Both the position numbers and the translations under genes were made by a program. DNA of 9,057 bases from Nitrospinota bacterium. GTDB lineage: Bacteria; UBA8248. Where the stretch lies: positions 1-9,057 of the forward strand of contig JAPYQX010000102.1 in NCBI GenBank assembly GCA_029937135.1. The letters are read 5' to 3'. Numbering within the stretch: position 1 is the first letter of the stretch; each line of letters opens with the position of its first letter. The notes below the pieces were generated by a model. It worked only from the letters and a program-made list of their open reading frames with translations, made no database searches and was not told the origin of the DNA. Of this stretch, positions 1-6,402 are shown in pieces.

Positions 1-325
1 CCGCCGTGGCGTCATAGGGCGCGATAAAGTTTTCGAGAAATTTCGATCCGCAGGTCGTGGGCGTGTCCTTCATGCAAAGAAGGTCTTTCACGGCAACGGG
101 CAGGCCGAGAAGCGGCGAATCTCCGCCCCCGTTTCCCAGATGCTTGTCGGCTTCCCTGGCGGCTTCGAGGGCCTCGTCTCCAAGGACTTTAAGGTAGGCG
201 TGAACCCGCTCATCGGTTTCCTCAATTCTATCGAGGTAGGCCCTGGTCGCTTCTTCGGATGAAACCTCCCGCGACTGAAGTTTTTCAGACAACTCACGGG
301 CGGTCAGGGAGATAATTTCGTTCAT
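1..325 (-). CDS. gatA: Glutamyl-tRNA(Gln)/aspartyl-tRNA(Asn) amidotransferase subunit A, N-terminal part
   Basis: GatA is the amidase subunit of the GatCAB complex. It releases ammonia from glutamine so that misacylated Glu-tRNA(Gln) or Asp-tRNA(Asn) can be amidated in the cytosol. The 108 residues visible start MNEIISLTARELSEKL, then show the helical N-terminus typical of GatA (SREVSSEEATRAYLDRIE) and reach LLGLPVAVKD. Lys80 in that motif corresponds to the catalytic lysine of the Ser-cisSer-Lys amidase triad; the serine-rich signature lies beyond the window. The ATG at 325 is preceded by GGAG at good spacing (TACGGAGAACCC). It lies 33 nt after the pfkA stop and is probably read from the same transcript. 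The usual upstream partner gatC is not adjacent; pfkA occupies that position. Another amidase-signature enzyme is possible, but the N-terminal pattern fits GatA well. The gene runs off the left edge and is not evidently broken. Confidence 0.88.
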   Translation of the reverse strand, partial: MNEIISLTARELSEKLQSREVSSEEATRAYLDRIEETDERVHAYLKVLGDEALEAAREADKHLGNGGGDSPLLGLPVAVKDLLCMKDTPTTCGSKFLENFIAPYDATA

Positions 326-358
326 GGGTTCTCCGTACTGCGTGCCGGGACGGTTGAA

Positions 359-1471
359 TTATAATTCATCGCCGAATGAGATGCCCACGGATCGCGCGAC
401 CCGGATGAAATCGCTGTCGGGCGAAACCAGGCGTTGGCCTTCGGCAGCCTCCGCCAGGGGCACCAATTCGATAAGTCCTTTTTGAAGGGCCACGAGATGG
501 CCGAATTTCCCTTCGATGGCGCAACGGGCGGCATGCACACCGAAGCGCGTCGATAGATTCCGGTCGTAGGTCGAGGGGGTTCCGCCCCGCTGGATATGCC
601 CGAGCACGGTCGCCCTGGTTTCATAGCCTGTTTCATCCTCGAGGAGTTGGCCCACGACATTTCCAATTCCACCGAGTCGCCGAGGCTCCGTTGGATCGTC
701 CACCATTTTTTTGACGACGACTTCACCGTCTTTCTGCCGGGCGCCTTCGGCCACAACGATAATACTGAAATTTTTCCCGGCGGATCGATCGGACCTGATT
801 TCATTAACGATTGCCTGAAGAGAAAACGGAATCTCCGGAATCAGGATAACGTCGGCTCCCCCCGCAAGCCCCGAAAAAAGGGCAATCCACCCCGCATTCC
901 TGCCCATGACCTCGACAACCATCAGGCGGCCGTGGCTCTCCGCCGTGGTCCGGATTCGATCAATCGCCTCGGTGGCGATGCCTACCGCCGTATCGAATCC
1001 GAAGGTGACATCGGTTGCGAGGAGATCGTTGTCGATTGTTTTGGGTACGCATACCGCCGGCAGGCCCATCTGCGTGAGTTTGTGGGTTATTTTTAATGTG
1101 CCGTCGCCGCCGATGGCGATCAGGCCGTCAAGACCAGCCTGATGGAAATTTTTGATAACCGTTTCTGAAACGTCCACGGCCCGGTGCTCGCCGTCAATCG
1201 TCATCATGAACTGAAACGGGTTGTCCCGGTTCGAGCTTCCCAGCATCGTTCCGCCGTACTGCAAAAGGTGGTCCACTTTCGAGGAGTCGAGTTCGGTGAA
1301 TTGTTGGTGAATCAGCCCGCTATATGCGTTTCGGATACCCTGAACGCGAACGCCCTCCCGTTCCGCGGTGAGAACGATTGCGCGAATTACGGCATTCAGG
1401 CCGGGGCAATCGCCTCCCCCCGTTAAAACGCCGAGCGTACGCACTTTTTTTCCGTTGGCCATGATATTCAT
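359..1471 (-). CDS. pfkA: 6-phosphofructokinase (PfkA family, mixed G/K donor-site signature)
   Basis: This cytosolic glycolytic enzyme phosphorylates fructose 6-phosphate to fructose 1,6-bisphosphate. Numbering from the first ATG (370 residues), family motifs appear in order: GVLTGGGDCPGLNAVIR (14-30), IGGDGT (120-125), PKTIDND (143-149) with the catalytic base Asp147, VMGRNAGWIAL (188-198), IPE (211-213) and HIQRGGTPS near residue 290. The two residues that usually report the phosphoryl donor are mixed: Gly124 (ATP type) and Lys144 (common in PPi-dependent and group III enzymes). This pattern occurs in ATP-dependent group III enzymes, for example in actinomycetes, so ATP is favoured but PPi cannot be excluded. 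There are two candidate starts. ATG at 1471 has no convincing ribosome site; ATG at 1462 (MANGKK) has AGGCG about 9 nt upstream and may be the true start. The length suits the long PfkA subgroup. It lies about 90 nt after the methyltransferase gene and 33 nt before gatA. Confidence 0.95.
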   Translation of the reverse strand: MNIMANGKKVRTLGVLTGGGDCPGLNAVIRAIVLTAEREGVRVQGIRNAYSGLIHQQFTELDSSKVDHLLQYGGTMLGSSNRDNPFQFMMTIDGEHRAVDVSETVIKNFHQAGLDGLIAIGGDGTLKITHKLTQMGLPAVCVPKTIDNDLLATDVTFGFDTAVGIATEAIDRIRTTAESHGRLMVVEVMGRNAGWIALFSGLAGGADVILIPEIPFSLQAIVNEIRSDRSAGKNFSIIVVAEGARQKDGEVVVKKMVDDPTEPRRLGGIGNVVGQLLEDETGYETRATVLGHIQRGGTPSTYDRNLSTRFGVHAARCAIEGKFGHLVALQKGLIELVPLAEAAEGQRLVSPDSDFIRVARSVGISFGDEL

Positions 1472-1561
1472 CGCCTATTTTTTTGCGACGATGGTTTCAT
1501 CAAGGGATGACGCGCGGCGAAACCCCCTTGGATCTCCGTTAATCCGAATTCGCTTTTGATA

Positions 1562-2329
1562 CTAAGGGCAGTGCAGCAAAAAACAGGCGTAGCCCAGCGA
1601 ATCCTTTCCGCCTCCAGTATGATAGAAATGGAGTTCCTTTTGCCATTGATCCAGCGTCGATTGCGCTTCGGAGGATTCGCCGTATTCCCGCCTGTTTACC
1701 AATATGGCCTTGGCCTGAAGGGCATAATATCGCTCCCATGACGAATCCGATTCGAGTTCAGCGAGATCGACAGCGAAACCGGCCTCTCGAAATTCAGCGA
1801 TTCGCTCTTCCATGCCGATCATGAGGTTTGGTGCGAATTCCGAGGGCCATTCGTTGATTTCAGGCCCAGGGGCAGCCGGACCGGGGGTCGTTTGAGGGTC
1901 GGATTTCCAAACGACTTCGGATAGAGCTATCCATCCTCCCGGCCGGACAATCCGCCTTAATTCCGCGACGATTTCCCGCGAGGAGCGAGGAGCGGTTTGG
2001 CCCACTTTCAAGGCCAGATCGAAATAAAAATCGTCGAAAGGAAGATGGTCCGGTTCTGCGTCAATGAAATTCACGAAGTGTTCGAGATCCTCGAATACGG
2101 CCCTCCGGCGGGCCTCCTCGGCGAATTCCACCCGTGCCTCTACGCCTGTCACGATGCAATGGAATTTATCCGCAAGGGTCAGGGCGGCGCCCCCTTTACC
2201 GCAGGTCACGTCAACAGCGATAGATGAATCCGAGAGGCCGCAGAGGCCCCCGATTTTTTCGAGAGTGCCGGTCGATATGGGGGATAGATAGAGGTTGTTA
2301 ATATACCGATCAAAAGTATTGAGAATCAT
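1562..2329 (-). CDS. Class I SAM-dependent methyltransferase
   Basis: A 255-residue predicted soluble methyltransferase with a Rossmann-like core. Motif I is VDVTCGKGGAAL (39-50), the glycine-rich SAM loop. The acidic residue ending strand beta2 is Glu64 in TGVEAR, which would contact the ribose hydroxyls. The stretch around DDFYFDLALKVG (99-110) fits motif IV, and LRRIVRPGGWIALSE (124-138) is the usual post-motif signature of UbiE-like small-molecule methyltransferases. The C-terminal region (about 160-255) contains FAPNLMIGMEERIAEFREAGF, resembling the substrate-lid half of that family, and ends HTGGGKDSLGYACFLL. The substrate cannot be told from sequence. The start ATG at 2329 has a modest AGGA about 10 nt upstream. 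It begins 21 nt after the stop of the small membrane peptide, so it is likely part of the same operon as the cyclase. Nothing looks broken. Confidence 0.85.
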   Translation of the reverse strand: MILNTFDRYINNLYLSPISTGTLEKIGGLCGLSDSSIAVDVTCGKGGAALTLADKFHCIVTGVEARVEFAEEARRRAVFEDLEHFVNFIDAEPDHLPFDDFYFDLALKVGQTAPRSSREIVAELRRIVRPGGWIALSEVVWKSDPQTTPGPAAPGPEINEWPSEFAPNLMIGMEERIAEFREAGFAVDLAELESDSSWERYYALQAKAILVNRREYGESSEAQSTLDQWQKELHFYHTGGGKDSLGYACFLLHCP

Positions 2330-2350
2330 TCGGGCGAAATCCTGTCGGGG

Positions 2351-2485
2351 CTAGAATATCGAAATCCCGACCATGTCGAGCATCAATAGAATTGACGCAA
2401 TTCCCAGGAAGGCGGCAATTCCGCCCGCGAACAAGAGAAAAAGAATACCGTAAACATTTACCGATTTGGATAACTTGGCAATCAT
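2351..2485 (-). CDS. 44-residue membrane micropeptide, translationally coupled to the diadenylate cyclase
   Basis: A short gene that ordinary length cut-offs would miss. It encodes 44 residues beginning MIAKLSKSVN, a short basic N-terminus with two lysines. An almost wholly hydrophobic stretch of about 30 residues follows (VYGILFLLFAGGIAAFLGIA, then SILLMLDMVGISIF), enough for one long or two tight transmembrane helices. The GG at 21-22 could mark a turn or a packing motif. Evidence that it is real: its ATG overlaps the cyclase TGA as ATGA (2482-2485). AAAGGA lies 8 nt upstream (AAAGGAAAATCAAG). Its stop lies 21 nt before the methyltransferase start, so it fills the gap exactly. The positive-inside rule predicts the N-terminus in the cytoplasm. 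I recognise no family. A role as a membrane anchor or regulator of the cyclase is inference from the coupling alone. Confidence 0.72.
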   Translation of the reverse strand: MIAKLSKSVNVYGILFLLFAGGIAAFLGIASILLMLDMVGISIF

Positions 2486-3408
2486 CTTGATTTTCCTTTG
2501 ATGGAGGAACTTCTTTTAACTTTTCTTTCTTTTGCAGGCTGGGATTTCCCGATTTGCAAGAATATTTTTCCATCCCTGAAAATGCTTACGGTTCCAGTGG
2601 ATTCGCTAATAACGAACGAGGTCGCGGTGCTCACTTCCGAGATGCCGGCCGCCGCCATATGCCGGGCTCCAAGACCCGGCGGCAGATCGATGTTGCCGGC
2701 GGCGCTGAGGTGGCGGCCCGCAGCTTCTATTATTCCATCTCCGCGAATGATGAAGGCGCCGTCAATCGCGCTGAACTCTTTTACGGTTTCCCGGAGAGTT
2801 GGGTCCATGATGTTTCTCTGCTCTTCAGGGTAGCCGTGAAACGGATTGATCACCATCTGCCGGGAGTATTGAAGGACAGCATCGTGATCGCCGAGGACAA
2901 AGAGGCCTCCCCTGGGCTTTCCCTCGCGCCCTTCGGCCGCCAATTCAAGCGAAAGAGAGAGGATGGTTTCAAATACCTTCGGGTCCACCCTGTTTAGCTC
3001 GCCTTGCGTCTCGGAGATTAGCATCATTTCTTTTTCTTGATCCAGCCGAAATACGATAAGTGTGTCTATTTGTTCATTTTCCGAGAGGCCGGAGAGGCAA
3101 ACGATGGTGTCCTCTTTTGTAATGGCGCCTTCGCTCAAGGCGATGACGACCCCCATTTTTATGGCGTCAATTCGGTTCAGGGAGACCGGGGGAAGTTGGA
3201 AAACCCGGCAGTCGGACTCTTCGAGCTCTTCAAAGAGCTCGGGTGAACAGGTGGTGACGAAACGCTCCACATCGGGAGGGAGCCGTGAGAGCGAACTTAG
3301 ATCCTTCATGGCGTCGGCGTGAACGAATACCGCACGCGCACCAAGCTGACCACATATCACGGAGGCCGCTTCGATGAGGCTATCACTGGTCCCTATTGCC
3401 TTCGCCAT
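2482..3408 (-). CDS. Diadenylate cyclase, DacZ-like (PK_C-like N-terminal region plus DAC domain)
   Basis: Predicted to condense two ATP into the second messenger c-di-AMP in the cytosol. The 308 residues split in two. Residues about 1-130 look like the C-terminal allosteric domain of pyruvate kinase (LIEAASVICGQLGARAVFVH at 11-30; GVVIALSEGAITKEDTIVC at 86-104). I recall this architecture from archaeal DacZ. Residues about 150-285 are the DAC (DisA_N) domain: SAIDGAFIIRGDG (213-225) with the DGA motif at 216-218, GLGARHMAAAGISE (245-258) covering the RHR-motif position, then FVISESTGTVSIFRDGKI. The second arginine of the canonical RHR motif is Met251, so activity needs testing. The tail (289-308) is lysine/arginine-rich. 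There is no transmembrane segment (unlike CdaA) and no DisA-type DNA-binding C-terminus. ATG at 3408 has AGAGGGA just upstream, 11 nt after the protease stop; its TGA overlaps the micropeptide ATG. Confidence 0.87.
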   Translation of the reverse strand: MAKAIGTSDSLIEAASVICGQLGARAVFVHADAMKDLSSLSRLPPDVERFVTTCSPELFEELEESDCRVFQLPPVSLNRIDAIKMGVVIALSEGAITKEDTIVCLSGLSENEQIDTLIVFRLDQEKEMMLISETQGELNRVDPKVFETILSLSLELAAEGREGKPRGGLFVLGDHDAVLQYSRQMVINPFHGYPEEQRNIMDPTLRETVKEFSAIDGAFIIRGDGIIEAAGRHLSAAGNIDLPPGLGARHMAAAGISEVSTATSFVISESTGTVSIFRDGKIFLQIGKSQPAKERKVKRSSSIKGKSR

Positions 3409-3419
3409 TTATCCCTCTT

Positions 3420-4904
3420 CTATCCGGAGCCTTCAATTACAACGAAACGGGTGGCCCCGCGGCGTTCGATTAAAAACAGGTTGTCTTCCTTTTTTTTCCG
3501 TTTGATCGCCGCCGAAAGGTCGTCAACGGTTTTTACTGGTTTTTGATTGGCCTCGATAATGATGTCGCCTCGTCTGAGGCCGGCATTCGCCGCCGGGCTT
3601 CGCGGCATCACCCTGACGATGACAACGCCGGTATGGGTTTTCGCCCCGATTTGTTTGGCGAGATTCGGGGTGAGATTCTGGCCTTCGAGGCCAAGCTTAT
3701 CTCCCAACTCGTCCTTGCCGGCGGCACTGGCCACCTGGGTCTGGCCTGGCATTCTTCCAACCGCGAGGGTGAGGGTTAAGGATTTCCCCTTGCGTGAGAC
3801 TCCGAGTTTTCCCGTGGCCCCGGGAGAAAGCCCGGCGGCCATGCGGGATAAAGCTCGCGGATTTTTTACCTTGACCCCGTTGAGCGAGAGGATGACATCG
3901 CCGCGCTTAACTCCGGCCTTGGCTGCCGGGCCGTCTTTTACGAGATTTGAAACAAGAGCGCCCTGGGCCTTATCCAGTTTCAGGGCCTTGGCAAGGGTTT
4001 CGTCCACGGGCTGAATCGAAACGCCTAAAAATCCCCGGACAACCTTTCCCTTGCGGAGCTGGGGCATAAGGATTTTTGCCTGATTGATAGGGATGGCGAA
4101 TCCGATGCCGATGTTTCCTCCGCCACGGCTGAAGATTGCGGTATTGATACCGACAACCTCCCCGGCCATATTGAAAAGCGGCCCGCCGCTATTTCCGGGG
4201 TTAATCGATGCGTCCGTCTGAATGAAGTTATCGTAGGGGCCGGCGCCGATTACCCTTCCCTTGGCGCTGACGATTCCCGCGGTGACGGTGTGTGCGAGTC
4301 CAAAAGGATTTCCGATAGCCATTACCCAGTCCCCTACACGCAGTTTGTCGCTGTCGCCGAGTTTGACGGCGGGGAGCTTTTCGCCGGCCTTCATCTCGAT
4401 GCGCAAAAGGGCGATATCCGTTCTGGGGTCCCGGCCGACGACGGTGGCTTTTCGCCGTTTTTGATCCTGCGTCACCACGGTGATTTCCGTGGCCTTCTCG
4501 ATTACGTGGTTGTTTGTGAGCACCAGCCCTTCCTTGGAATCAACAATGAGACCGGAGCCGAGGTTTGTTCTTTTTTGCCTTTGGGGCGGAGCTCCTTGCT
4601 GCCCCGGGAATCCGGGACGCTGCTGCCCCTCGAAAAATCGCCGGAACAGTTCGCTCCACGGGTCACCCGGCTGGCCGGGAATTCCTCCCCGGGTTTGAGT
4701 GATAGTCTCGGAACTAATATTCACAACAGATGGTTTCAGGCGCGCGGCCAAGTCGGCGAGGGACGGGAGCGTGTTTATCCCTGCTGCGGGAGCAGGGCGG
4801 GCTTGCGTCCCGATTACCACCACGATGGCAATGAGAATTGCAAAAAATACTGGAATCCCCGCTTTTCGGAGCCAAGGACGAATTCGTTGGTTTAGCAATG
4901 GCAT
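3420..4904 (-). CDS. HtrA/DegP-like (Do family) periplasmic serine protease with two PDZ domains
   Basis: A trypsin-fold protease and chaperone for misfolded envelope proteins. Numbered from ATG 4904 (494 residues): a basic start and hydrophobic helix (about 16-34) ending before RPAPAAG serve as signal peptide or anchor. A Pro/Gln/Gly-rich loop follows at about 73-114 (contains WSELFRRFF, the typical LA-loop pattern). The catalytic triad is intact: His133 in LTNNHVI, Asp163 in RTDIALL, Ser239 in INPGNSGGPLF. Oxyanion-region and substrate-binding motifs are normal (VMAIGNPFGL, GIGFAIPI). PDZ1 spans about 290-385 (begins RGFLGVSIQP) and PDZ2 about 400-490. An upstream in-frame ATG at 4919 adds MEGPK, but only ATG 4904 has a good ribosome site (GGAAGG, 7 nt away), so I chose it. 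It is first in the leftward operon, 11 nt ahead of the cyclase. I cannot separate DegP, DegQ and MucD subtypes. Confidence 0.95.
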   Translation of the reverse strand: MPLLNQRIRPWLRKAGIPVFFAILIAIVVVIGTQARPAPAAGINTLPSLADLAARLKPSVVNISSETITQTRGGIPGQPGDPWSELFRRFFEGQQRPGFPGQQGAPPQRQKRTNLGSGLIVDSKEGLVLTNNHVIEKATEITVVTQDQKRRKATVVGRDPRTDIALLRIEMKAGEKLPAVKLGDSDKLRVGDWVMAIGNPFGLAHTVTAGIVSAKGRVIGAGPYDNFIQTDASINPGNSGGPLFNMAGEVVGINTAIFSRGGGNIGIGFAIPINQAKILMPQLRKGKVVRGFLGVSIQPVDETLAKALKLDKAQGALVSNLVKDGPAAKAGVKRGDVILSLNGVKVKNPRALSRMAAGLSPGATGKLGVSRKGKSLTLTLAVGRMPGQTQVASAAGKDELGDKLGLEGQNLTPNLAKQIGAKTHTGVVIVRVMPRSPAANAGLRRGDIIIEANQKPVKTVDDLSAAIKRKKKEDNLFLIERRGATRFVVIEGSG

Positions 4905-4995
4905 TTTGGGACCTTCCATTTCAAAATTGAATTAAGCGGCAATGCTTTTCGCCTATTTCGACGATTTGGGTTCCATTTGAGACGTTGTTCGGTCT

Positions 4996-5017
4996 ATTTC
5001 GCGGTATATAGCGAAAT
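4996..5017. promoter_or_regulatory. Inverted repeat ATTTCGC-N8-GCGAAAT upstream of the protease operon
   Basis: Perfect 7-bp arms flank the 8-nt spacer GGTATATA, about 90 nt upstream of the protease start. The AT-rich spacer includes TATATA, which could overlap a promoter -10 element. The size and symmetry suit a dimeric repressor operator. There is no adjacent T-run, so a terminator is unlikely. Function is inferred. Confidence 0.4.
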
Positions 5018-5145
5018 CCTGAATGCCGGCGAATGAATCAAAAAAAACCGAAACAGTTTTTCTCCAGTGAAAATCCCCGGAATCCATGGTCTATATGGAC
5101 AAAACGCAGGTCCAGACCCCATTTCAGCCAGAAAACCTTTGCCTA

Positions 5146-5167
5146 AATCGCTAAATATTCAGCGATT
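5146..5167. promoter_or_regulatory. Inverted repeat AATCGCT-N8-AGCGATT in the divergent intergenic region
   Basis: Perfect 7-bp arms around the 8-nt spacer AAATATTC. It has the same total length (22 bp) as the repeat at 4996-5017 and shares the TCGC/GCGA core, but the core is one base further from the centre. The two are therefore not identical sites. It could be a second operator or chance in AT-rich DNA. Confidence 0.3.
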
Positions 5168-5304
5168 ATGGAACTCTCCTCAATTTAAAGTTAAATGAGG
5201 CACCCATCTCCTTTATATTCTATCACTTAGCCCCTTCTTGCAATGAGAAATCTTTTTTTCTTTCCTCGGCGCGCAAATCATCAAAATTCCGAAGGCTTAA
5301 ATGG

Positions 5305-5329
5305 AGAATTTTGATTTCCGGGAAATTCT
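5305..5329. repeat. Inverted repeat AGAATTT-N11-AAATTCT
   Basis: Perfect 7-bp arms around an 11-nt spacer, roughly 180-200 nt upstream of the first transporter start. It could form a weak AT-rich hairpin or bind a regulator. No T-run follows on either strand. Confidence 0.25.
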
Positions 5330-5424
5330 TCGGGTTATGCGAAAATTTGCGCCATTTTTCTCCACGCCAACCCCATATCGCTTCACTCGTGAAAGATTTG
5401 GCCGGATATCTGATGCGGGTGGTT

Positions 5425-5460
5425 CTCCCCGGCAGGGGACCATATGATGCCGCTCCCCGG
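5425..5460 (+). promoter_or_regulatory. Possible leader hairpin with alternative pairing partner ahead of the transporter pair
   Basis: TCCCC-GGCA-GGGGA (5426-5439) is a perfect 5-bp stem with a 4-nt loop. The octamer CTCCCCGG occurs at 5425-5432 and again at 5453-5460, so the GGGGA segment could pair with either copy, giving two mutually exclusive stems. The second copy lies 45 nt before the transporter start, close enough to affect initiation if this is transcribed. No known riboswitch consensus is visible. The switch idea is inference. Confidence 0.25.
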
Positions 5461-5505
5461 AAGGTGCTCATATCGCCTTTTTAAAAACTCCAAAAGGGAA
5501 AATTC

Positions 5506-6387
5506 ATGACCGCCGAGAGCGAAACCATTATCTTGGCTCTCACTTCGGCTATTTTGGCGGCAGCCTCGAATATTGCGTTTGCCAGAGCACTGGCCAAGGT
5601 GGGCTCCTTCGCGCTCGCCCAGGTCGCGAACCTGGGCAATGCGATTATTCTGGGGATTTATGCATATTGGGTTTTCGATTTCTCGATATTCCGGTGGGAG
5701 GCGTTTGCCTGGTTCGGGGTGTTGGGAATTTCCAACTTTTGCATCAACCGGTGGTTTTTTTATACGGGGATGCGGGCGATGGGGCCCTCGCGCCACATCA
5801 CGATTACCAGCCTGGCCCCGCTCCCCGCTTTGTTGATCGCGGTTCTGGTATTGGGAGAGGAGCCGGGCGCTCTTGTTTTTTTCGGAACGGCGCTGGTGAT
5901 TATCGGTGTCATAACGGTGATTTATTCACCCGACGAGGGAAGATGGTTTCAAGCCGGAATCGGGTGGTCACTTGCCAGCATGCTGATGTTCACGGCGGGG
6001 GGTTATATGCGTAACAGGGGCATGCATATTATGCCGGCCTCCGCGCTCCTGACCGCTTGGGCGGCCATGATCGCCGTGCCGATGGCTGAAGTTTTCCGGC
6101 AAATACTCCCCAGGCATTTTTTTTCCTGGGGAGGCGCGGGGTGGGCCCTCGTGCCCGTTATTGTCCTGGGTATCGTGCTAAACAGCGCACAGCAGGTTAT
6201 TATGAATTTCTCCCTCAAAGGGCAGATGTCTCTGGCCATTCCGATAATGAGCGCAACGCCTGTATTCGTGATGGTGTTGTCGGCGTTGTTCTTGCGCGAT
6301 CTTGAGCGCCTGAACCGCCGTGTGGTGATGGGTATTCTCGTAACGATTATCGGCATGGCCGCTATCGGCCTCGGCCGGCATGGCTGA
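5506..6387 (+). CDS. EamA/DMT-family transporter, first of a tandem pair
   Basis: A 293-residue inner-membrane protein of the drug/metabolite transporter superfamily, with about ten predicted helices arranged as two EamA-like halves. The first half ends with LGEEPGALVFFGTALVIIGV (116-135), the characteristic G-E-x-P and glycine-rich helix. A loop with SPDEGRWFQ (141-149) opens the second half, which ends FLRDLERLNRRVVMGILVTI (262-281). LNSAQQVIMN (225-234) is a distinctive helix motif shared with the next gene. Family members export or import amino acids, nucleotides or other small metabolites; the substrate cannot be read from sequence. ATG 5506 has AAGGGA about 7 nt upstream. The stop lies 15 nt before the next gene, which is a paralogue, so the two are almost certainly co-expressed and may form a heterodimer or reflect a recent specialisation. 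Confidence 0.9.
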   Translation: MTAESETIILALTSAILAAASNIAFARALAKVGSFALAQVANLGNAIILGIYAYWVFDFSIFRWEAFAWFGVLGISNFCINRWFFYTGMRAMGPSRHITITSLAPLPALLIAVLVLGEEPGALVFFGTALVIIGVITVIYSPDEGRWFQAGIGWSLASMLMFTAGGYMRNRGMHIMPASALLTAWAAMIAVPMAEVFRQILPRHFFSWGGAGWALVPVIVLGIVLNSAQQVIMNFSLKGQMSLAIPIMSATPVFVMVLSALFLRDLERLNRRVVMGILVTIIGMAAIGLGRHG

Positions 6388-6402
6388 TTTGAAAGGCTCG
6401 AA

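Larger units (their letters stand above)
4905..5505. other. Divergent intergenic region between the protease and transporter genes, no confident gene
   Basis: About 600 nt, visibly richer in A and T than the flanking genes, separating leftward and rightward transcription units, so both promoters probably lie here. I see no clear sigma-70 promoter. The best -10-like hexamers are TATATA inside the first inverted repeat near 5005-5010 and TATATT near 5213, neither with a good -35. Three inverted repeats with 7-bp arms (4996-5017, 5146-5167, 5305-5329) and a GC-rich hairpin leader (5425-5460) are listed separately. An 82-codon minus-strand reading frame at 5223-5471 is possible but unrecognised and is not called as a gene. 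Confidence 0.6.

Noticed and set aside
596..1096. A 166-codon plus-strand frame.
   Set aside because: It is antisense to the well-supported phosphofructokinase gene and has no recognisable product; other long frames opposite the protease and cyclase were rejected for the same reason.
1472..1561. A leader peptide of ten codons ending in TGA just before the phosphofructokinase start.
   Set aside because: It has no composition suggesting attenuation, no clear ribosome site and no hairpin next to it.
2310..2573. An 87-codon minus-strand frame overlapping the cyclase 3' end and the micropeptide.
   Set aside because: It overlaps three better-supported genes in another frame, and its product is polar and featureless.
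4902..4919. Upstream in-frame ATG at 4919 as the protease start.
   Set aside because: No ribosome site precedes it, while ATG 4904 has GGAAGG at 7 nt.
5223..5471. An 82-codon minus-strand frame in the divergent intergenic region, with AAAGG near its start.
   Set aside because: The product (MSTFRGAASYG...) matches no family I know, has an odd composition with many tryptophans and arginines, and lies where promoters for both flanking units are expected. Chance is more likely; conservation in relatives would change this.
4905..5505. A c-di-AMP (ydaO-type) or guanidine riboswitch, considered because of the cyclase and the transporters.
   Set aside because: I could not find the conserved core of either class on either strand. 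Only simple hairpins are visible.
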